Shown: positions 45,488 to 56,631, counted from the stretch's first letter. The stretch is 64,000 nucleotides of DNA from Thomasclavelia cocleata (GCF_900102365.1 NZ_FOIN01000002.1:104004-168003), one strand, 5' to 3'. Numbers and translations: made by a program. The notes: generated by a model from the letters alone, not told the origin.

Positions 45488-46211
45488 AAAATACCTCATA
45501 TAAATATAATCCTTGTGGCTTAGCCTTGAATAAACATTTCTTTTGTCCATTACTATCTAATAATTCTTGTAATCTTTCTTTTGTTATACGTTTTGCTCCT
45601 ACTTGTATTAAGCCTCCTACAATATGCCTTACCATATATCTTCTAAAACCATTTCCCACTAAAACAAATTTAATTATTCCATTATCATTGCTTATAGATA
45701 ATTCATATAGTTCCCTAATTGTATTACCATATTGATCATAACTACAAAATGAAGCAAAATCATGTACACCAATAAATATTTTAGCAGCCTCTTTCATTAA
45801 GTTAATATCCAATGAACGCCCATATTGAAAAATGTAATTAGTTTGAAATGGACTATACTCATTTGTACTAAGTAAATAGTGGTATTCTTTTTTTATTGCA
45901 CTATAGCGGCTGTGAAAGTCATTACTGACAAATTTAGTATCAAGAATATAAATATCATTAGGTAAAAAGTGATTAATTGCTCTTTTCCATTGTGATTCTG
46001 GCATTTCTCTTGTCGTATCAAAATGGAATACTTGTTTAACCCCATGAACTTTAGCATCCGTTCTACCAGAACCATGAATTATTATTTCTTCTTTACAAAT
46101 ATTTTTTAAAGCTTTTTGTATCTCTCCTTGAACCGTTCTTAATTTATTTTGAATTTGAAATCCATGAAACTTACTACCATCATAATTTACAATGCACTTA
46201 ACTCTAGTCAT
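45474..46211 (-). CDS. truA: tRNA pseudouridine synthase A
   Basis: Makes pseudouridine at positions 38-40 of tRNA. The 245-residue protein begins MTRVKCIVNYDGSKFHGFQ and has the catalytic Asp52 in GSGRTDAKVHG, and FVLVGNGFRRYMVRHIVGGL near residue 185. It overlaps ecfT by one base and follows the ECF genes in the usual Bacillota order. Confidence 0.97.
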   Translation of the reverse strand: MTRVKCIVNYDGSKFHGFQIQNKLRTVQGEIQKALKNICKEEIIIHGSGRTDAKVHGVKQVFHFDTTREMPESQWKRAINHFLPNDIYILDTKFVSNDFHSRYSAIKKEYHYLLSTNEYSPFQTNYIFQYGRSLDINLMKEAAKIFIGVHDFASFCSYDQYGNTIRELYELSISNDNGIIKFVLVGNGFRRYMVRHIVGGLIQVGAKRITKERLQELLDSNGQKKCLFKAKPQGLYLYEVFYDEN

Positions 46212-47011
46212 TATATAAATATACTTAAAGCTATTACGCTTCCAGATACCATGACAGTAAATATTAATGCTATGGTATCATATTTTCTCCAACAAAGTGA
46301 TTTATATCTAGTTCTAGTAGCTTCTGGATTATAATTACGGCTTTCCATTGCATTTGCTAAATCTTCCGCTCTTTGAAATGCAGAAATAAATAATGGAATT
46401 ATTAATGATACAATTGCTTTTATTTTTTCAGATAACTTTCCTTCATTAAAATCAACTCCTCGACTGGCTTGAGCTTTCATAATTCTTTTAGCTTCATCTA
46501 ATAAGTCTGGAATAAAACGTAAAGCTATAGAAATCATCATTGCTAATTCATGAGCTGGAAATCCAAATCTTTTTAAAGGATTTAGAAGATTTTCTATTGC
46601 CAAGGTAAGATCTAAAGGTTTGGTAGAAGACGTTAAAATCGTTGTCATAGTTATTATTAGAATTAAACGAATAAATATATATGCTGATTGTAATAAGGCT
46701 CCTGAATATATTTTAAGACTTCCTAATCTAAATACAACTTCTCCTGTGTGGATTAAAAAAATATTAAAAATCATTAAAAAAAGCATCATAAATAACATCG
46801 GTTTAATTGCTTTTAAAATATGTTTAATAGATATATTTGAGGCAATAGCACTAATCAAAACAAATATTGCCATGATTCCATAGCCAAGAAAACCTGAATC
46901 AAAAAAGATTGCAATTAAGAATATTAATAAAGCCCCCATTTTTAAACGTGGATCTAAACGATGAATAACTGAATCAATAGGAATATACTTACCAAATGTC
47001 ATATTATCCAT
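46211..47011 (-). CDS. ecfT: ECF transporter transmembrane subunit EcfT
   Basis: The membrane scaffold of a group II energy-coupling-factor transporter, which takes up vitamins through exchangeable S components. The 266 residues have about six membrane segments, SVIHRLDPRLKMGALL near the N-terminus and the two coupling motifs, APSR-like ASRGVDF near residue 180 and RAEDLANAMESR near residue 216, that contact the ATPases. It overlaps ecfA2 by eight bases and truA by one. Confidence 0.95.
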   Translation of the reverse strand: MDNMTFGKYIPIDSVIHRLDPRLKMGALLIFLIAIFFDSGFLGYGIMAIFVLISAIASNISIKHILKAIKPMLFMMLFLMIFNIFLIHTGEVVFRLGSLKIYSGALLQSAYIFIRLILIITMTTILTSSTKPLDLTLAIENLLNPLKRFGFPAHELAMMISIALRFIPDLLDEAKRIMKAQASRGVDFNEGKLSEKIKAIVSLIIPLFISAFQRAEDLANAMESRNYNPEATRTRYKSLCWRKYDTIALIFTVMVSGSVIALSIFI

Positions 47012-47855
47012 TTATTTCACCACCAATTGCTAAAACTAATTGATCAATATTATTAATTGAAGAATCAATATTAAAACCATGATTATTTAGTTTTAAAATA
47101 AAATCTGTAATAATAGGTAAATCAATTCCTAAACTATTCAAATAATTACTATCTTTAAAAATATTTGTTACTGAATCATGTTTTTCAACTCGACCATGAT
47201 TCATTACTACTACTTCATCACAATATTGTAAAACATGGTTCATATCATGAGTTATTAAAATAATTGTTTTTCCTAAGTCATTAATTTTTTTAAACAAACT
47301 CATCATTTCATTTGTACCTTGAGGGTCTAATCCTGCAGTTGGCTCATCAAGAATTAAAATATCTGGATTCATTGCAAGAATTCCAGCAATCGCAACACGA
47401 CGCTTTTGTCCTCCTGATAATTCAAATGGTGACTTACTTAAATAACTTTCATTTAACCCAACCATTTTTAAAACTTTACTAGCAATTTTTTTTGCTTCTT
47501 CTTCACTTACCCCAAAATTCATTGGACCAAAGATAATATCCTTTTCAATTGTTTCTTCAAATAATTGATATTCAGGAAACTGGAAAACAAGACCGGCTTT
47601 TTTACGTAATGGCTTTAATTTACTAGGTTTATCTGTTGCAGTAATAATAAATTCATCAACATTTATTTCACCACTTGTAGGTAATAATAAAGCATTAATA
47701 TGTTGAATTAATGTACTTTTACCACTTCCCGTCTGTCCAATAATGGCAGTAAAACTTTTATCTTTAATATTAAGATTAACTCCTTTTAAAGCCTGATAAG
47801 AAAATGGAGTATTTTCACTATATATATGTTCTATTTCTTTAAATGTAATTGGCAT
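47004..47855 (-). CDS. ecfA2: ECF transporter ATPase EcfA2
   Basis: Second ATPase of the ECF module (283 residues). Walker A is GQTGSGKST, the Q-loop is VFQFPEYQLFEET, the signature is LSGGQKRRVAIAG, Walker B is ILILDEPTAGLDP, and the switch is LITHDM. It overlaps ecfA1 by 25 bases and ecfT by eight. It pairs with EcfA1 as a heterodimer on EcfT. Confidence 0.95.
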   Translation of the reverse strand: MPITFKEIEHIYSENTPFSYQALKGVNLNIKDKSFTAIIGQTGSGKSTLIQHINALLLPTSGEINVDEFIITATDKPSKLKPLRKKAGLVFQFPEYQLFEETIEKDIIFGPMNFGVSEEEAKKIASKVLKMVGLNESYLSKSPFELSGGQKRRVAIAGILAMNPDILILDEPTAGLDPQGTNEMMSLFKKINDLGKTIILITHDMNHVLQYCDEVVVMNHGRVEKHDSVTNIFKDSNYLNSLGIDLPIITDFILKLNNHGFNIDSSINNIDQLVLAIGGEING

Positions 47856-48661
47856 AATTCTTTTATTAAAACCTCCATATCTAAAGTCTTACTAGTCTTT
47901 ATTCCATTCTTTTGCAAACCTAATGCTACTTTTAGTGCAAAGGGAATATCTAGTTCATATTTTCTCAAATTAGTTTCATTACTTAAAATATCCTTAGGTT
48001 TACCTTGGGCAACTATCTTTCCAGAATTTAATATTACTACTTGATCAGCATTCTTTGCTTCTTCAATATCATGAGTTATAGATATAATAGTTACTTCCTT
48101 TTTTTGATTTAATTCTTTAACTATCGTATTTATTTCACGGCGCCCCATCGGGTCTAACATACTTGTTGCCTCATCTAATATAATGATTTTAGGATTCATT
48201 GCCAAAATACCAGCAATAGCTACTCGCTGTTTTTGACCCCCAGACAATTTTGTAGGTTCATGATCAAGAAAATCACTCATGCCTACTTTAGAAGCATAAA
48301 TATTAATAATCTCTCCCATATCCTCTTGAGGAACACAGTTATTCTCTAATCCAAATGCAATATCATCTCGTACAGTCGCTCCAATAAACTGATTATCTGG
48401 ATTTTGAAAAACTATTCCAATGTTATCTCTCACTTTATATAAATTATCCAAATTTAATTCATCATCATTAATAATTATTGATCCTTCTGATTTTTCCAAT
48501 AAACCAATTAATAGCTTTGCAATCGTACTTTTACCACTACCATTATGTCCCAAAATTGCCACATAATCTCCTTGTTCTATATCAAAAGATATGTGGTCAA
48601 TTGTTTTTAGTCCAGGTTCATATTCAAATGATAAATCTCTAACTCTTATAATTTTATCCAT
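47831..48661 (-). CDS. ecfA1: ECF transporter ATPase EcfA1
   Basis: First ATPase of the ECF module (276 residues). Walker A is GHNGSGKST, the Q-loop is VFQNPDNQFIG (the PDNQ form typical of EcfA1), the signature is LSGGQKQRVAIAG and Walker B is IIILDEATSMLDP. It begins a transcript of ecfA1-ecfA2-ecfT-truA-PHP with its own promoter, separated from rplQ by a terminator. Confidence 0.95.
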   Translation of the reverse strand: MDKIIRVRDLSFEYEPGLKTIDHISFDIEQGDYVAILGHNGSGKSTIAKLLIGLLEKSEGSIIINDDELNLDNLYKVRDNIGIVFQNPDNQFIGATVRDDIAFGLENNCVPQEDMGEIINIYASKVGMSDFLDHEPTKLSGGQKQRVAIAGILAMNPKIIILDEATSMLDPMGRREINTIVKELNQKKEVTIISITHDIEEAKNADQVVILNSGKIVAQGKPKDILSNETNLRKYELDIPFALKVALGLQKNGIKTSKTLDMEVLIKELCQLHLKK

Positions 48662-48693
48662 TCCTTCACCGCCTTATTATACTACTGTTAATC

Positions 48694-48722
48694 ATTCTAT
48701 ATTTATTAAACCTTTTAGTCAA
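48694..48722 (-). promoter_or_regulatory. Promoter of the ecf operon
   Basis: On the minus strand TTGACT and TAGAAT are 17 bases apart, ending 32 bases before the ecfA1 start and immediately after the rplQ terminator. Confidence 0.68.
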
Positions 48723-48729
48723 GTAAAAG

Positions 48730-48752
48730 AAAAAAAGACCCATAGGTCTTTA
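48730..48752 (-). terminator. Terminator after rplQ
   Basis: AAAGACC and GGTCTTT pair around a 4-base loop and are followed by T-rich sequence on the minus strand, five bases after the rplQ stop. This is the end of the S10-spc-alpha superoperon. Confidence 0.85.
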
Positions 48753-48756
48753 TTAA

Positions 48757-49119
48757 TTAAACTAATGTGATAATTGCCATTGGGGCATTGTCACCTTTAC
48801 GATTGTAAGTTTTTAAGATACGAGTGTATCCACCATTTACATCTTTATATTTAGGTGCTACTTCATCAAACAATTTTTGTACAGCTGTTTTTCCTGTTGA
48901 TTCATCAATTACATTATGTAATACAGCAGCAGCTTGACGTCTTGCATGTAAGTCACCACGTTTACCTAAAGTAATTAATTCTTCTACAACAGAACGAACT
49001 TCTTTAGCTCTAGTTTCTGTAGTTTCTAGTTTACCATACATTATTACTTCTGTTGCAAGAGAACGTAACATCGATTTTCTAATGTCAGAAGTACGTCCTA
49101 ATTTTCTATTTTTAGCCAT
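48757..49119 (-). CDS. rplQ: Ribosomal protein L17
   Basis: Large-subunit protein near the peptide exit tunnel, 120 residues. It has the [19 protein letters not shown] start and [20 protein letters not shown] core. It is the last gene of the alpha operon, directly before the terminator. Confidence 0.97.
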   Translation of the reverse strand: MAKNRKLGRTSDIRKSMLRSLATEVIMYGKLETTETRAKEVRSVVEELITLGKRGDLHARRQAAAVLHNVIDESTGKTAVQKLFDEVAPKYKDVNGGYTRILKTYNRKGDNAPMAIITLV

Positions 49120-49151
49120 GAGATTAGCGCTCCTTCCTTCGTATTTGCGAA

Positions 49152-50096
49152 TTAATCGATAGGTTTAAACCCTAACCCTAATTCAACTAACTTCTCTTTT
49201 ACTTCTTTTAAAGATTTCTTACCTAAATTTCTTACTTTGATCATATCATCTTCAGATTTAGCGGCAAGGTCTTGAACAGTTTGAATTCCTGCTCTTTTTA
49301 AACAATTGTATGAACGTACTGATAAATCTAATTCTTCAATTGTCATATCTAAAACTTTATTACTTGTATCATTTTGTGCTTCAGACATAACTTCCATATT
49401 CACAGCCATATCAGTTAACTCTACAAACATATTTAAATGTTCTACTAAAATCTTTGCAGCTAAAGAAATAGCTTCATAAGGTTTTAAAGCTCCATTTGTT
49501 TCGATTTCTAGTGTTAATTGATCATACTTTGCACTCTCACCAACACGAGTTGGTTCAACTGTATAAGATACATTTTCAACTGGTGAAAAAATGGAATCAG
49601 TAGGAATAATACCAATAGTATTAATATCTTTCTTATTTTGATCAGCACTTACATATCCACGATCTTTTTTTGCATATAATTCCATGTATAAGTGAGCACC
49701 TTGAGCAACATGAGCAATTACCATATCGTTAGAGATCATTGTTACTTCAGAAGGGCATTGAACATCAGCACCTGTTACTGTAGCAGGTCCCTCAACATCA
49801 ATAATCATTGTAGCCGATTCATCACTATCTACATCAAAAACTAATTTTTTAAGATTTAAGATAATTGATGTAACATCTTCGACAACACCATCTACTGCAG
49901 AAAATTCATGAATTGCTCCTTGAACTTTAATTGCATAAACAGCAGATCCAGGTAAAGAAGATAGAAGAACTCTTCTAAGTGAATTCCCCAATGTAGTACC
50001 GAATCCTCTTTCTAAAGGTTCGATAACAAATTTACCATAATTATCTGTTTCATCATAATTAGCTATATTAAAATTTGCCTTTTCAAACTTTTGCAT
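49152..50096 (-). CDS. rpoA: RNA polymerase alpha subunit
   Basis: A 314-residue subunit. The N-terminal domain (1-230) that dimerises and nucleates polymerase shows [21 protein letters not shown] linker leads to the C-terminal domain (about 245-310, with [16 protein letters not shown] and [16 protein letters not shown]) that contacts upstream DNA and activators. The ATG at 50096 follows GAGGAGGG; the GTG five codons upstream is inside that site. Confidence 0.98.
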   Translation of the reverse strand: MQKFEKANFNIANYDETDNYGKFVIEPLERGFGTTLGNSLRRVLLSSLPGSAVYAIKVQGAIHEFSAVDGVVEDVTSIILNLKKLVFDVDSDESATMIIDVEGPATVTGADVQCPSEVTMISNDMVIAHVAQGAHLYMELYAKKDRGYVSADQNKKDINTIGIIPTDSIFSPVENVSYTVEPTRVGESAKYDQLTLEIETNGALKPYEAISLAAKILVEHLNMFVELTDMAVNMEVMSEAQNDTSNKVLDMTIEELDLSVRSYNCLKRAGIQTVQDLAAKSEDDMIKVRNLGKKSLKEVKEKLVELGLGFKPID

Positions 50097-50143
50097 TATT
50101 TCCCTCCTCACTAGGAATTATTATTTTTTTGATCATACAATAA

Positions 50144-50536
50144 TTATCCACGAGGACGTTTTGGTGGACGACACCCGTTATGTGGAATTGGTGTAACATC
50201 ATTTATAGATGTTACTTCTAATCCAGCAGCTTGTAAAGCTCTAACTGCAGCTTCACGTCCTGGTCCTGGACCTTTAACACATACTTCAACAGATTTTACT
50301 CCATGATCCATTGATGCTTTTGCTGCAGCTTCAGAAGCCATTTGAGCAGCAAATGGAGTAGATTTTCTAGAACCTTTAAATCCTAATGCCCCAGCACTAG
50401 ACCATGTTAATACATTACCATGTTCATCAGTAATTGTCACAATAGTGTTATTGAAAGTTGAATGAACATGTGCTACACCTTTTGCGATATTCTTTTTTAC
50501 ACGTTTTTTACCGCGTACTTGTCTTACTTTTGCCAT
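50144..50536 (-). CDS. rpsK: Ribosomal protein S11
   Basis: Small-subunit platform protein of 130 residues with [32 protein letters not shown] and the closing [15 protein letters not shown]. It lies between rpsM and rpoA, as in all alpha operons of Bacillota. Confidence 0.97.
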   Translation of the reverse strand: MAKVRQVRGKKRVKKNIAKGVAHVHSTFNNTIVTITDEHGNVLTWSSAGALGFKGSRKSTPFAAQMASEAAAKASMDHGVKSVEVCVKGPGPGREAAVRALQAAGLEVTSINDVTPIPHNGCRPPKRPRG

Positions 50537-50556
50537 TTCTAATTCAACCTCCTATC

Positions 50557-50922
50557 CTACTTTTTCTTTCCTGCGATTGGTTTAGCTTTACCTTTACGAG
50601 TACGAGCATTTGTTTTAGTTTTTTGACCACGCACAGGAAGACCTTTACGGTGACGGATTCCTCTGTAACTTCCAATTTCCATTAAACGTTTAATGTTTAA
50701 AGCTACTTCACGACGAAGATCACCTTCAACCTTAATTGATTCTACTTCTTTTCTGATTTTACCGATTTCATCTTCAGTTAAATCTTTAACTCTAGTATCT
50801 TCACTTATACCAACTTTTGCTAAAATTTCTTGTGCTGTTGGTTTTCCAATACCATAGATATAAGTTAATGATATAACCACACGTTTGTCACGTGGGATAT
50901 CAACTCCAGCAATACGAGCCAT
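50557..50922 (-). CDS. rpsM: Ribosomal protein S13
   Basis: Small-subunit head protein of 121 residues that contacts tRNA and L5. It has [20 protein letters not shown], the [15 protein letters not shown] motif and a basic C-terminal tail. Confidence 0.97.
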   Translation of the reverse strand: MARIAGVDIPRDKRVVISLTYIYGIGKPTAQEILAKVGISEDTRVKDLTEDEIGKIRKEVESIKVEGDLRREVALNIKRLMEIGSYRGIRHRKGLPVRGQKTKTNARTRKGKAKPIAGKKK

Positions 50923-50948
50923 TTTATTTCCTCCTAATCGATTACTAA

Positions 50949-51062
50949 TTAACCTTGTCTTTGTTTATGTTTAGGGTTTTCGCAAATAACCATTACGCGC
51001 CCTTTTCTTTTAATTACTCTGCATTTATCACAGATTGGTTTTACAGATGGTCTTACTTTCAT
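50949..51062 (-). CDS. rpmJ: Ribosomal protein L36
   Basis: A 37-residue protein, [20 protein letters not shown] followed by [17 protein letters not shown], with the C-x2-C, C and H ligands of the zinc-binding L36 form. A GGAGG site precedes the ATG. It sits between infA and rpsM as expected. Confidence 0.96.
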   Translation of the reverse strand: MKVRPSVKPICDKCRVIKRKGRVMVICENPKHKQRQG

Positions 51063-51093
51063 CTTGTCTACCTCCTCCTGGAAGATTTAAGTT

Positions 51094-51315
51094 TTATTTA
51101 TGTCTAAATGTAATTCGCCCACGTGTTAAATCATATGGAGAAATTTCTACCGTAACCCTGTCCCCCGGTAAAATGCGAATGTAATGCATACGGATTTTAC
51201 CAGAAACGTGAGCAAGGATTTCTACTCCATTTTCTAACGCTACTTTAAACATTGCATTTGGTAATGTCTCTAGTACCGTTGCTTCTACTTCAAGAACGTC
51301 ATCTTTCTTTGCCAT
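51094..51315 (-). CDS. infA: Translation initiation factor IF-1
   Basis: A 73-residue OB-fold factor that occupies the A site during initiation: [19 protein letters not shown], then [19 protein letters not shown] and [11 protein letters not shown]. The ATG at 51315 is nine bases from GGGAG; a TTG three codons upstream is less likely. Confidence 0.97.
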   Translation of the reverse strand: MAKKDDVLEVEATVLETLPNAMFKVALENGVEILAHVSGKIRMHYIRILPGDRVTVEISPYDLTRGRITFRHK

Positions 51316-51335
51316 AGGTCTCAACTCCCTTTTAA

Positions 51336-52082
51336 TTAAAGTTTTGTCAAAATTTCATAACCATCATCAGTGATGACGATTGTATGTTCATAATGAGCCG
51401 CTAAAGAACGGTCTTTTGTTACAACTGTCCAATCATCTTGTAATACTTCAGTCTCACATCCCCCAAGATGAGCCATTGGCTCAATTGCAAGTGTCATACC
51501 TGACTTAAGTCTTGGACCACGACCAGCTTTACCATAATTTGGAACTGCAGGATCTTCATGAACCTCACTACCTATTCCATGCCCTGTATAGTCAAGTGGT
51601 GTAGTACAACCATGATCTTCAAGATAAACCTGTATTGCATGAGAAATATCTGATAAGCGATTGCCTGGCTTAACTTGTTGTAATCCAGCATACAATGATG
51701 CCTCACAAACCTCCATTAAACGTTTAGCTTCATCACTTATTTTACCAACTGCATAAGTCCACGCGCTATCTCCGTGGTACCCTTTGTAGCAGGCACCTAC
51801 ATCCACAGAAATAATATCTCCTTCTTTTAACTTCTGATTACTAGGTATCCCATGTACAACCACTTCATTTATTGAAGTACATACACTATTAGGAAATCCA
51901 TATAAATGAAGAAATGAAGGAGTTGCATTATTATCACGAATCACTTTTTCACAAATATCATCAATTTGTTTAGTAGTGACTCCAGGTACAATCACATCTT
52001 TAAGCTTTTCATGTACTAATGCAACAATTCTTCCAGCTTCAGCCATCAATTCAATTTCTCTACGGTCTTTAGTAACAATCAT
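51336..52082 (-). CDS. map: Methionine aminopeptidase, type I
   Basis: Removes the N-terminal methionine of new proteins. The 248 residues carry the five metal ligands in [15 protein letters not shown] (two aspartates), [15 protein letters not shown] (histidine), LAIEPMAH (glutamate) and YEHTIVIT (glutamate). Its start overlaps the adk stop by one base. Confidence 0.97.
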   Translation of the reverse strand: MIVTKDRREIELMAEAGRIVALVHEKLKDVIVPGVTTKQIDDICEKVIRDNNATPSFLHLYGFPNSVCTSINEVVVHGIPSNQKLKEGDIISVDVGACYKGYHGDSAWTYAVGKISDEAKRLMEVCEASLYAGLQQVKPGNRLSDISHAIQVYLEDHGCTTPLDYTGHGIGSEVHEDPAVPNYGKAGRGPRLKSGMTLAIEPMAHLGGCETEVLQDDWTVVTKDRSLAAHYEHTIVITDDGYEILTKL

Positions 52083-52729
52083 TATTTAACCTCCAGGCTA
52101 GCTTTGATATCCTTAAAGACGTATTCCATAGATTGATCACCATTTATATTAGTGATTTGACCTTTCATTGTATAATAGTCAATCAAAGGTCTTGTTTGCT
52201 TTTCATAAGTATCAAGTCTGACTTTTACAGCATCTTCGCTTTCATCAGGTCTTTGATACAATTCTCCACCACAAACATCACAGATACCTTCAACTTTTGG
52301 TGGATTATATTCAATGTGGTAACTTGCACCACACTCTTTACAAGTACGTCTACCTGAAAGTCTTGGAACTAAACGATCTAGCTCAATATCTAAATTGATT
52401 ACAGCATCAATTTCAAAGCCAAACTCTTTTGCTATACTTTCAAGTTCACGAGCCTGAATAATAGTACGAGGGAACCCATCAAGAATGAACCCTTTTGAAA
52501 ATTCATTTTCTTGTAGGTACTCTCTTACCATTTGGATAGTATAATCATCAGGAACTAAATGTCCAAATTGCATAAAATATTTAGCAATTACACCATATTT
52601 AGTTTGTTCCTTAAGTGCTTTTCTAAAAATGTCCCCTGTAGAAATATGAGTAAGTCCATACTCTTTAACTAAATTAGCTGCCTGAGTTCCCTTACCGGCT
52701 CCAGGTGGCCCCATTAGAATAATATTCAT
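52082..52729 (-). CDS. adk: Adenylate kinase
   Basis: Interconverts AMP, ADP and ATP. The 215-residue long form has the P-loop [11 protein letters not shown], the AMP site [18 protein letters not shown], and a LID domain with four cysteines (CKECG and CDVCG, about 128-153) that bind zinc, as in many Gram-positive enzymes. It lies between secY and map. Confidence 0.98.
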   Translation of the reverse strand: MNIILMGPPGAGKGTQAANLVKEYGLTHISTGDIFRKALKEQTKYGVIAKYFMQFGHLVPDDYTIQMVREYLQENEFSKGFILDGFPRTIIQARELESIAKEFGFEIDAVINLDIELDRLVPRLSGRRTCKECGASYHIEYNPPKVEGICDVCGGELYQRPDESEDAVKVRLDTYEKQTRPLIDYYTMKGQITNINGDQSMEYVFKDIKASLEVK

Positions 52730-52752
52730 GTATATGCGCCCTCTTTCTTATA

Positions 52753-54054
52753 CTATCTACGAATATAACCGTGATATTCTTTTCTTGTAATATGCGTTTT
52801 AATTTGTTTCACAGTTTCTAGTGCTACCCCTGTAACGATAATTAATCCAGTACCACCAAGTGATAATGATGCGTTAGCAGTTTGTGACCAAATAACTGGT
52901 GTTATAATAGGAATCGCTGCAATAATACACAAAGATAAAGAACCTACTACAGTAATTCTATTTAAAACTTTTTTAATATAATTTTTAGTATCAGTTCCTG
53001 TTCTAACTCCAGGAATAGATCCACCATTTTTCTTTAAATCATCACTAATTTTTTCAGCATCAATCTGTAAATTAGAATAGAAGAATGTGAATCCAATAAT
53101 CATCAAGATGTATAAAATAAATCCTACTGGTTCCTGATAATTAAATATTGTATTAATCCATTTAGTAACATCACTAGTTTCCATAAAACTAACAATTGTT
53201 CTTGGTGCTGCTAATACTGAAGAAGCAAAGATTACAGGAATAACTCCAGAACTATTAATTTTAATAGGCATATGAGTTTGATCTTTAGTTCTCATTGTTG
53301 TATTAGAGCTTGTTGCATAAATAATTGGTATTTTTCTAACGGCACCTTCATTGAAGACAACAAAGATAACAATTGAAAGATAAACTACCACAAATAATGC
53401 ATACCAGGCAATTCCTAACCACATATCTGTAGCTTTAGCACTAGTATCAACTAAATTATTAAAAGTACTAATAAAGCTAGTTGGTAAATTAGAAACAATT
53501 CCTGTAAAAATCAGTAATGAAACTCCATTACCAATTCCCTTATTTGTAATCTGATCCCCTAACCATACTGCTAACATACTTCCAGCCATCATAACTAAGA
53601 CAACGTAGATGTATGTCCAAATACTTGAATCTGATAAAATATTATATCCATTATCGAAAGCATATGTTAATACGCCTCCTTGTAATGCTGCTAAAAATAA
53701 AGTTACATATCTTGTAACACGGTCTTTTTTCTTTTTACCAGTGTTACCTTCCTTACGCCATTGACTTAAAACAGGAATTACATCCATTGATAAAAGTTCA
53801 ATAATGATAGAAGAAGTGATATAAGGTGAAACTCCTAGTGAGAACAATGAAAATCTTTCTAAAGTTCCCCCACCAAGTAAGTTCATAATCCCAAAAATTC
53901 CATTAGTAGCATCACTAGAACTTAATGCTCCAGTATTGACACTTGGAATAGTAATCGCAGCCCCTAAACGGTAAACAAATAAGATTCCTAGAGTGAAAAT
54001 TACTTTTTGGCGAAGCTCCCCTTTTTTGAAAACATTTTTCAAAAATGTAAACAT
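52753..54054 (-). CDS. secY: Protein translocase subunit SecY
   Basis: The channel of the Sec system, 433 residues with ten membrane segments. Visible family motifs are LFVYRLGAAITIPSVN near the N-terminus, LFSLGVSPYITSSIIIELLS (plug and second segment), GIGNGVSLLIFTGI and the C-terminal KKNGGSIPGVRTG. It starts one base after rplO ends, in the standard spc-operon place. Confidence 0.98.
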   Translation of the reverse strand: MFTFLKNVFKKGELRQKVIFTLGILFVYRLGAAITIPSVNTGALSSSDATNGIFGIMNLLGGGTLERFSLFSLGVSPYITSSIIIELLSMDVIPVLSQWRKEGNTGKKKKDRVTRYVTLFLAALQGGVLTYAFDNGYNILSDSSIWTYIYVVLVMMAGSMLAVWLGDQITNKGIGNGVSLLIFTGIVSNLPTSFISTFNNLVDTSAKATDMWLGIAWYALFVVVYLSIVIFVVFNEGAVRKIPIIYATSSNTTMRTKDQTHMPIKINSSGVIPVIFASSVLAAPRTIVSFMETSDVTKWINTIFNYQEPVGFILYILMIIGFTFFYSNLQIDAEKISDDLKKNGGSIPGVRTGTDTKNYIKKVLNRITVVGSLSLCIIAAIPIITPVIWSQTANASLSLGGTGLIIVTGVALETVKQIKTHITRKEYHGYIRR

Positions 54055-54055
54055 A

Positions 54056-54496
54056 CTAGATCACCTCAGTTTTTCCACCTGCAGCTTCAATTGCGGCAAC
54101 AGCAGATTTAGAAAATTTATGAGCCTTAACTGTAATAGCTTTTTCTAATTTACCATTACCAAGAACTTTTACACCGTCTAATTCTTTCTTAATAATTCCA
54201 GCTTCCTTTAAAGCTTCAGGACATACAACAGCCCCTGCTTCAAAAGTATTTAATTGTTCTAAATTAACAATAGCGTATTCTGTTCTGTTGAAATTTGTAA
54301 AACCACGTTTTGGTAAACGCATAAATAATGGTGTTTGTCCCCCTTCAAATCCTGGTTTCTTTCCACCACCTGATCTAGCACCTTGTCCCTTTTGTCCTCT
54401 ACCAGCAGTTTTTCCAGTACCAGAACTTGTACCACGACCAACACGTTTTCTAGCTTTACGTGCACCTTCAGTGTATTGTAATTCGTGTAGTTTCAT
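54056..54496 (-). CDS. rplO: Ribosomal protein L15
   Basis: Large-subunit assembly protein of 146 residues, with [20 protein letters not shown], the glycine-rich [20 protein letters not shown] and [17 protein letters not shown]. Confidence 0.97.
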   Translation of the reverse strand: MKLHELQYTEGARKARKRVGRGTSSGTGKTAGRGQKGQGARSGGGKKPGFEGGQTPLFMRLPKRGFTNFNRTEYAIVNLEQLNTFEAGAVVCPEALKEAGIIKKELDGVKVLGNGKLEKAITVKAHKFSKSAVAAIEAAGGKTEVI

Positions 54497-54509
54497 TAGT
54501 TACACCTCC

Positions 54510-54692
54510 CTATTTTTCTTCTACTTTTACTAGGTGTTCAACGACCTTAATCATTCCTTGAATAAATTCGTTATTTTCTTTTTCTACAGTTTTATTTAAT
54601 TTTGTTAAACCTAACGCTTTAAGAGTAGCCCGTTGTTTTGGTAAACGACCAATTGGACTTTTTACAAGCGTAATCATAACTGTTTTTGCCAT
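54510..54692 (-). CDS. rpmD: Ribosomal protein L30
   Basis: A 60-residue large-subunit protein, [20 protein letters not shown] with [17 protein letters not shown], between rpsE and rplO. Confidence 0.97.
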   Translation of the reverse strand: MAKTVMITLVKSPIGRLPKQRATLKALGLTKLNKTVEKENNEFIQGMIKVVEHLVKVEEK

Positions 54693-54705
54693 TTTTTACG
54701 CCCTC

Positions 54706-55269
54706 CTATCCAAAAATTTCTTCTACTTTTTTATCTCTTAATTCAGCAACTTGGTTTACAGTCTTTAATGAAGCTAATCCTTGCATTGTAGCTCTAACCA
54801 TGTTAATAGGTGTTCTAGAACCTAATGATTTAGATAAAATATCAGTATAACCAGCTAATTCTACAACTGCACGAACAGGTCCTCCAGCGATGATTCCTGT
54901 ACCTTGAGATGCAGGTTTAATAAATACTCTACCTGATCCATAAATACCAGTAACATCATGAGGAATTGTTCCATGAACTGAAGGAACGTTAATAATATTT
55001 CTTTTTGCATTTTCAGACGCTTTTCTGATTGCATCAGGTACTTCATTAGCTTTACCAGTACCAAAACCAACTCTACCTTTTCTATCACCAATTACAACTA
55101 ATGCAGCAAAACGAAATTTACGACCACCTTTAACTACCTTAGTTACACGGTTAATAGTAACAACACGTTCTTCAAATTCTTTTTCTTCTCTTCTAGGTCC
55201 ATTGTTTCTTTGACCTTTTTTAGGTCCATTGTTTCTTGGTCCATTGTTTCTTGGTTTACGTTGTTCCAT
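54706..55269 (-). CDS. rpsE: Ribosomal protein S5
   Basis: Small-subunit fidelity protein of 187 residues, with [20 protein letters not shown] and [20 protein letters not shown]. The first 30 residues are an unusual extension made of repeated NNGP units and basic residues, absent from most S5 proteins; it is probably disordered. Confidence 0.96.
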   Translation of the reverse strand: MEQRKPRNNGPRNNGPKKGQRNNGPRREEKEFEERVVTINRVTKVVKGGRKFRFAALVVIGDRKGRVGFGTGKANEVPDAIRKASENAKRNIINVPSVHGTIPHDVTGIYGSGRVFIKPASQGTGIIAGGPVRAVVELAGYTDILSKSLGSRTPINMVRATMQGLASLKTVNQVAELRDKKVEEIFG

Positions 55270-55281
55270 ATTGACCTCCCT

Positions 55282-55638
55282 CTAGAATTCTAATCCAGCT
55301 TCTCTAGCAGCTTCAGCTAGGGCTTTTACACGACCATGATAAACATATCCACCACGATCAAATACTACTTTTTTGATATTCTTTGCAATTGCTGCTTCAG
55401 CTACAGCTTTTCCTACTGCAGAAGCTGCAGCGATGTTAGAACCGTTTTCTAATTTCATATCAACACTAGATGCACTCGCTAAAGTAACACCGTTAACATC
55501 ATCAATAACTTGCGCATGAATATGAGCATTTGAACGGAACACGTTTAAACGTGGGCATTCAGGAGTTCCACTGATTTTAGCACGAACTCTAGCATGTCTT
55601 TTTAAACGAACATCATTACGAGATTGTAATTTTGACAT
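55282..55638 (-). CDS. rplR: Ribosomal protein L18
   Basis: 5S rRNA-binding protein of 118 residues: [20 protein letters not shown], then [20 protein letters not shown] at the C-terminus. Confidence 0.97.
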   Translation of the reverse strand: MSKLQSRNDVRLKRHARVRAKISGTPECPRLNVFRSNAHIHAQVIDDVNGVTLASASSVDMKLENGSNIAAASAVGKAVAEAAIAKNIKKVVFDRGGYVYHGRVKALAEAAREAGLEF

Positions 55639-55659
55639 CTTATTTTGCTCCTTTCGAAA

Positions 55660-56205
55660 CTACTTCTTACCAGCAGTTTTTCCTTCTTTTCTGATGATTC
55701 TTTCATCACTATATTTAATTCCTTTACCTTTATAAGGTTCAGGTTTTCTTACTTCTCTAATTTGAGCAGCAACTTGACCAACACGTTCTTTTGAAATTCC
55801 AGATACAATAATCTTAGTATTAGATGGAGCTTCAATTGTAACTCCTTCTTCACCTTCAATTTCAACTGGATGAGAATATCCTATATTTAATACTAAAGTA
55901 TTCCCTTTCATTTGTCCACGATATCCGATCCCAACTATTTCTAATTCTTTTTTGAATCCAACGTGTACACCTTCAATCATGTTTGCAAGCAATGCTCTTG
56001 TTGTACCATGTAATTGTTTATGAGTTTTTTGTTCACTACTTCTAGCAACAGTAATTACATTATCCTCTTGATTAATTGAAATTACTGGTGAAAATTGTCT
56101 TACTAAAGTCCCTTTTGGACCTGTAACAGTTACTGTATTATCAGCAGCGACTTCTACTGTAACTCCTTCAGGTACATTAATTATTTTATTACCGACACGA
56201 GACAT
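55660..56205 (-). CDS. rplF: Ribosomal protein L6
   Basis: Large-subunit protein of 181 residues near the factor-binding site: [20 protein letters not shown] and the C-terminal [16 protein letters not shown] motif. Confidence 0.97.
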   Translation of the reverse strand: MSRVGNKIINVPEGVTVEVAADNTVTVTGPKGTLVRQFSPVISINQEDNVITVARSSEQKTHKQLHGTTRALLANMIEGVHVGFKKELEIVGIGYRGQMKGNTLVLNIGYSHPVEIEGEEGVTIEAPSNTKIIVSGISKERVGQVAAQIREVRKPEPYKGKGIKYSDERIIRKEGKTAGKK

Positions 56206-56235
56206 CAGTTTGCACCTCCTGAATTATATTTTTTA

Positions 56236-56631
56236 TTACCAAATATATGCAAGTACTTCTCCACCGACTTGTTTAGCACGAGCTTCTTTGTCAGTCATTA
56301 ATCCTTGAGAAGTTGATAAGATAACGATTCCTAGACCATTTAATACTTTAGGGATTTCGTTCACTTTAGCATACACACGTAATCCTGGTTTAGAAATTCT
56401 TTTTAAATCAGTGATTACACGATCATTTCCTCTATATTTTAGAGTAATTACGATGTTTTTAATTGGACCTTCGCCCTCAATTTTATAACCTTTAATGAAT
56501 CCTTCATTTTTCAAAATTTCAGCAATATCAACTTTTAATTTTGAAGCAGGCACCATTACTGTTTCGTGATGTTGTCTATTTGCATTACGGATTCTTGTTA
56601 ACATATCTGCAATTGGATCTGTCATAACCAT
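56236..56631 (-). CDS. rpsH: Ribosomal protein S8
   Basis: 16S-binding protein of 131 residues that represses spc genes in Escherichia coli. It starts [20 protein letters not shown] and ends with [20 protein letters not shown]. The first ATG is nine bases from AGGAGG. Confidence 0.97.
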   Translation of the reverse strand: MVMTDPIADMLTRIRNANRQHHETVMVPASKLKVDIAEILKNEGFIKGYKIEGEGPIKNIVITLKYRGNDRVITDLKRISKPGLRVYAKVNEIPKVLNGLGIVILSTSQGLMTDKEARAKQVGGEVLAYIW

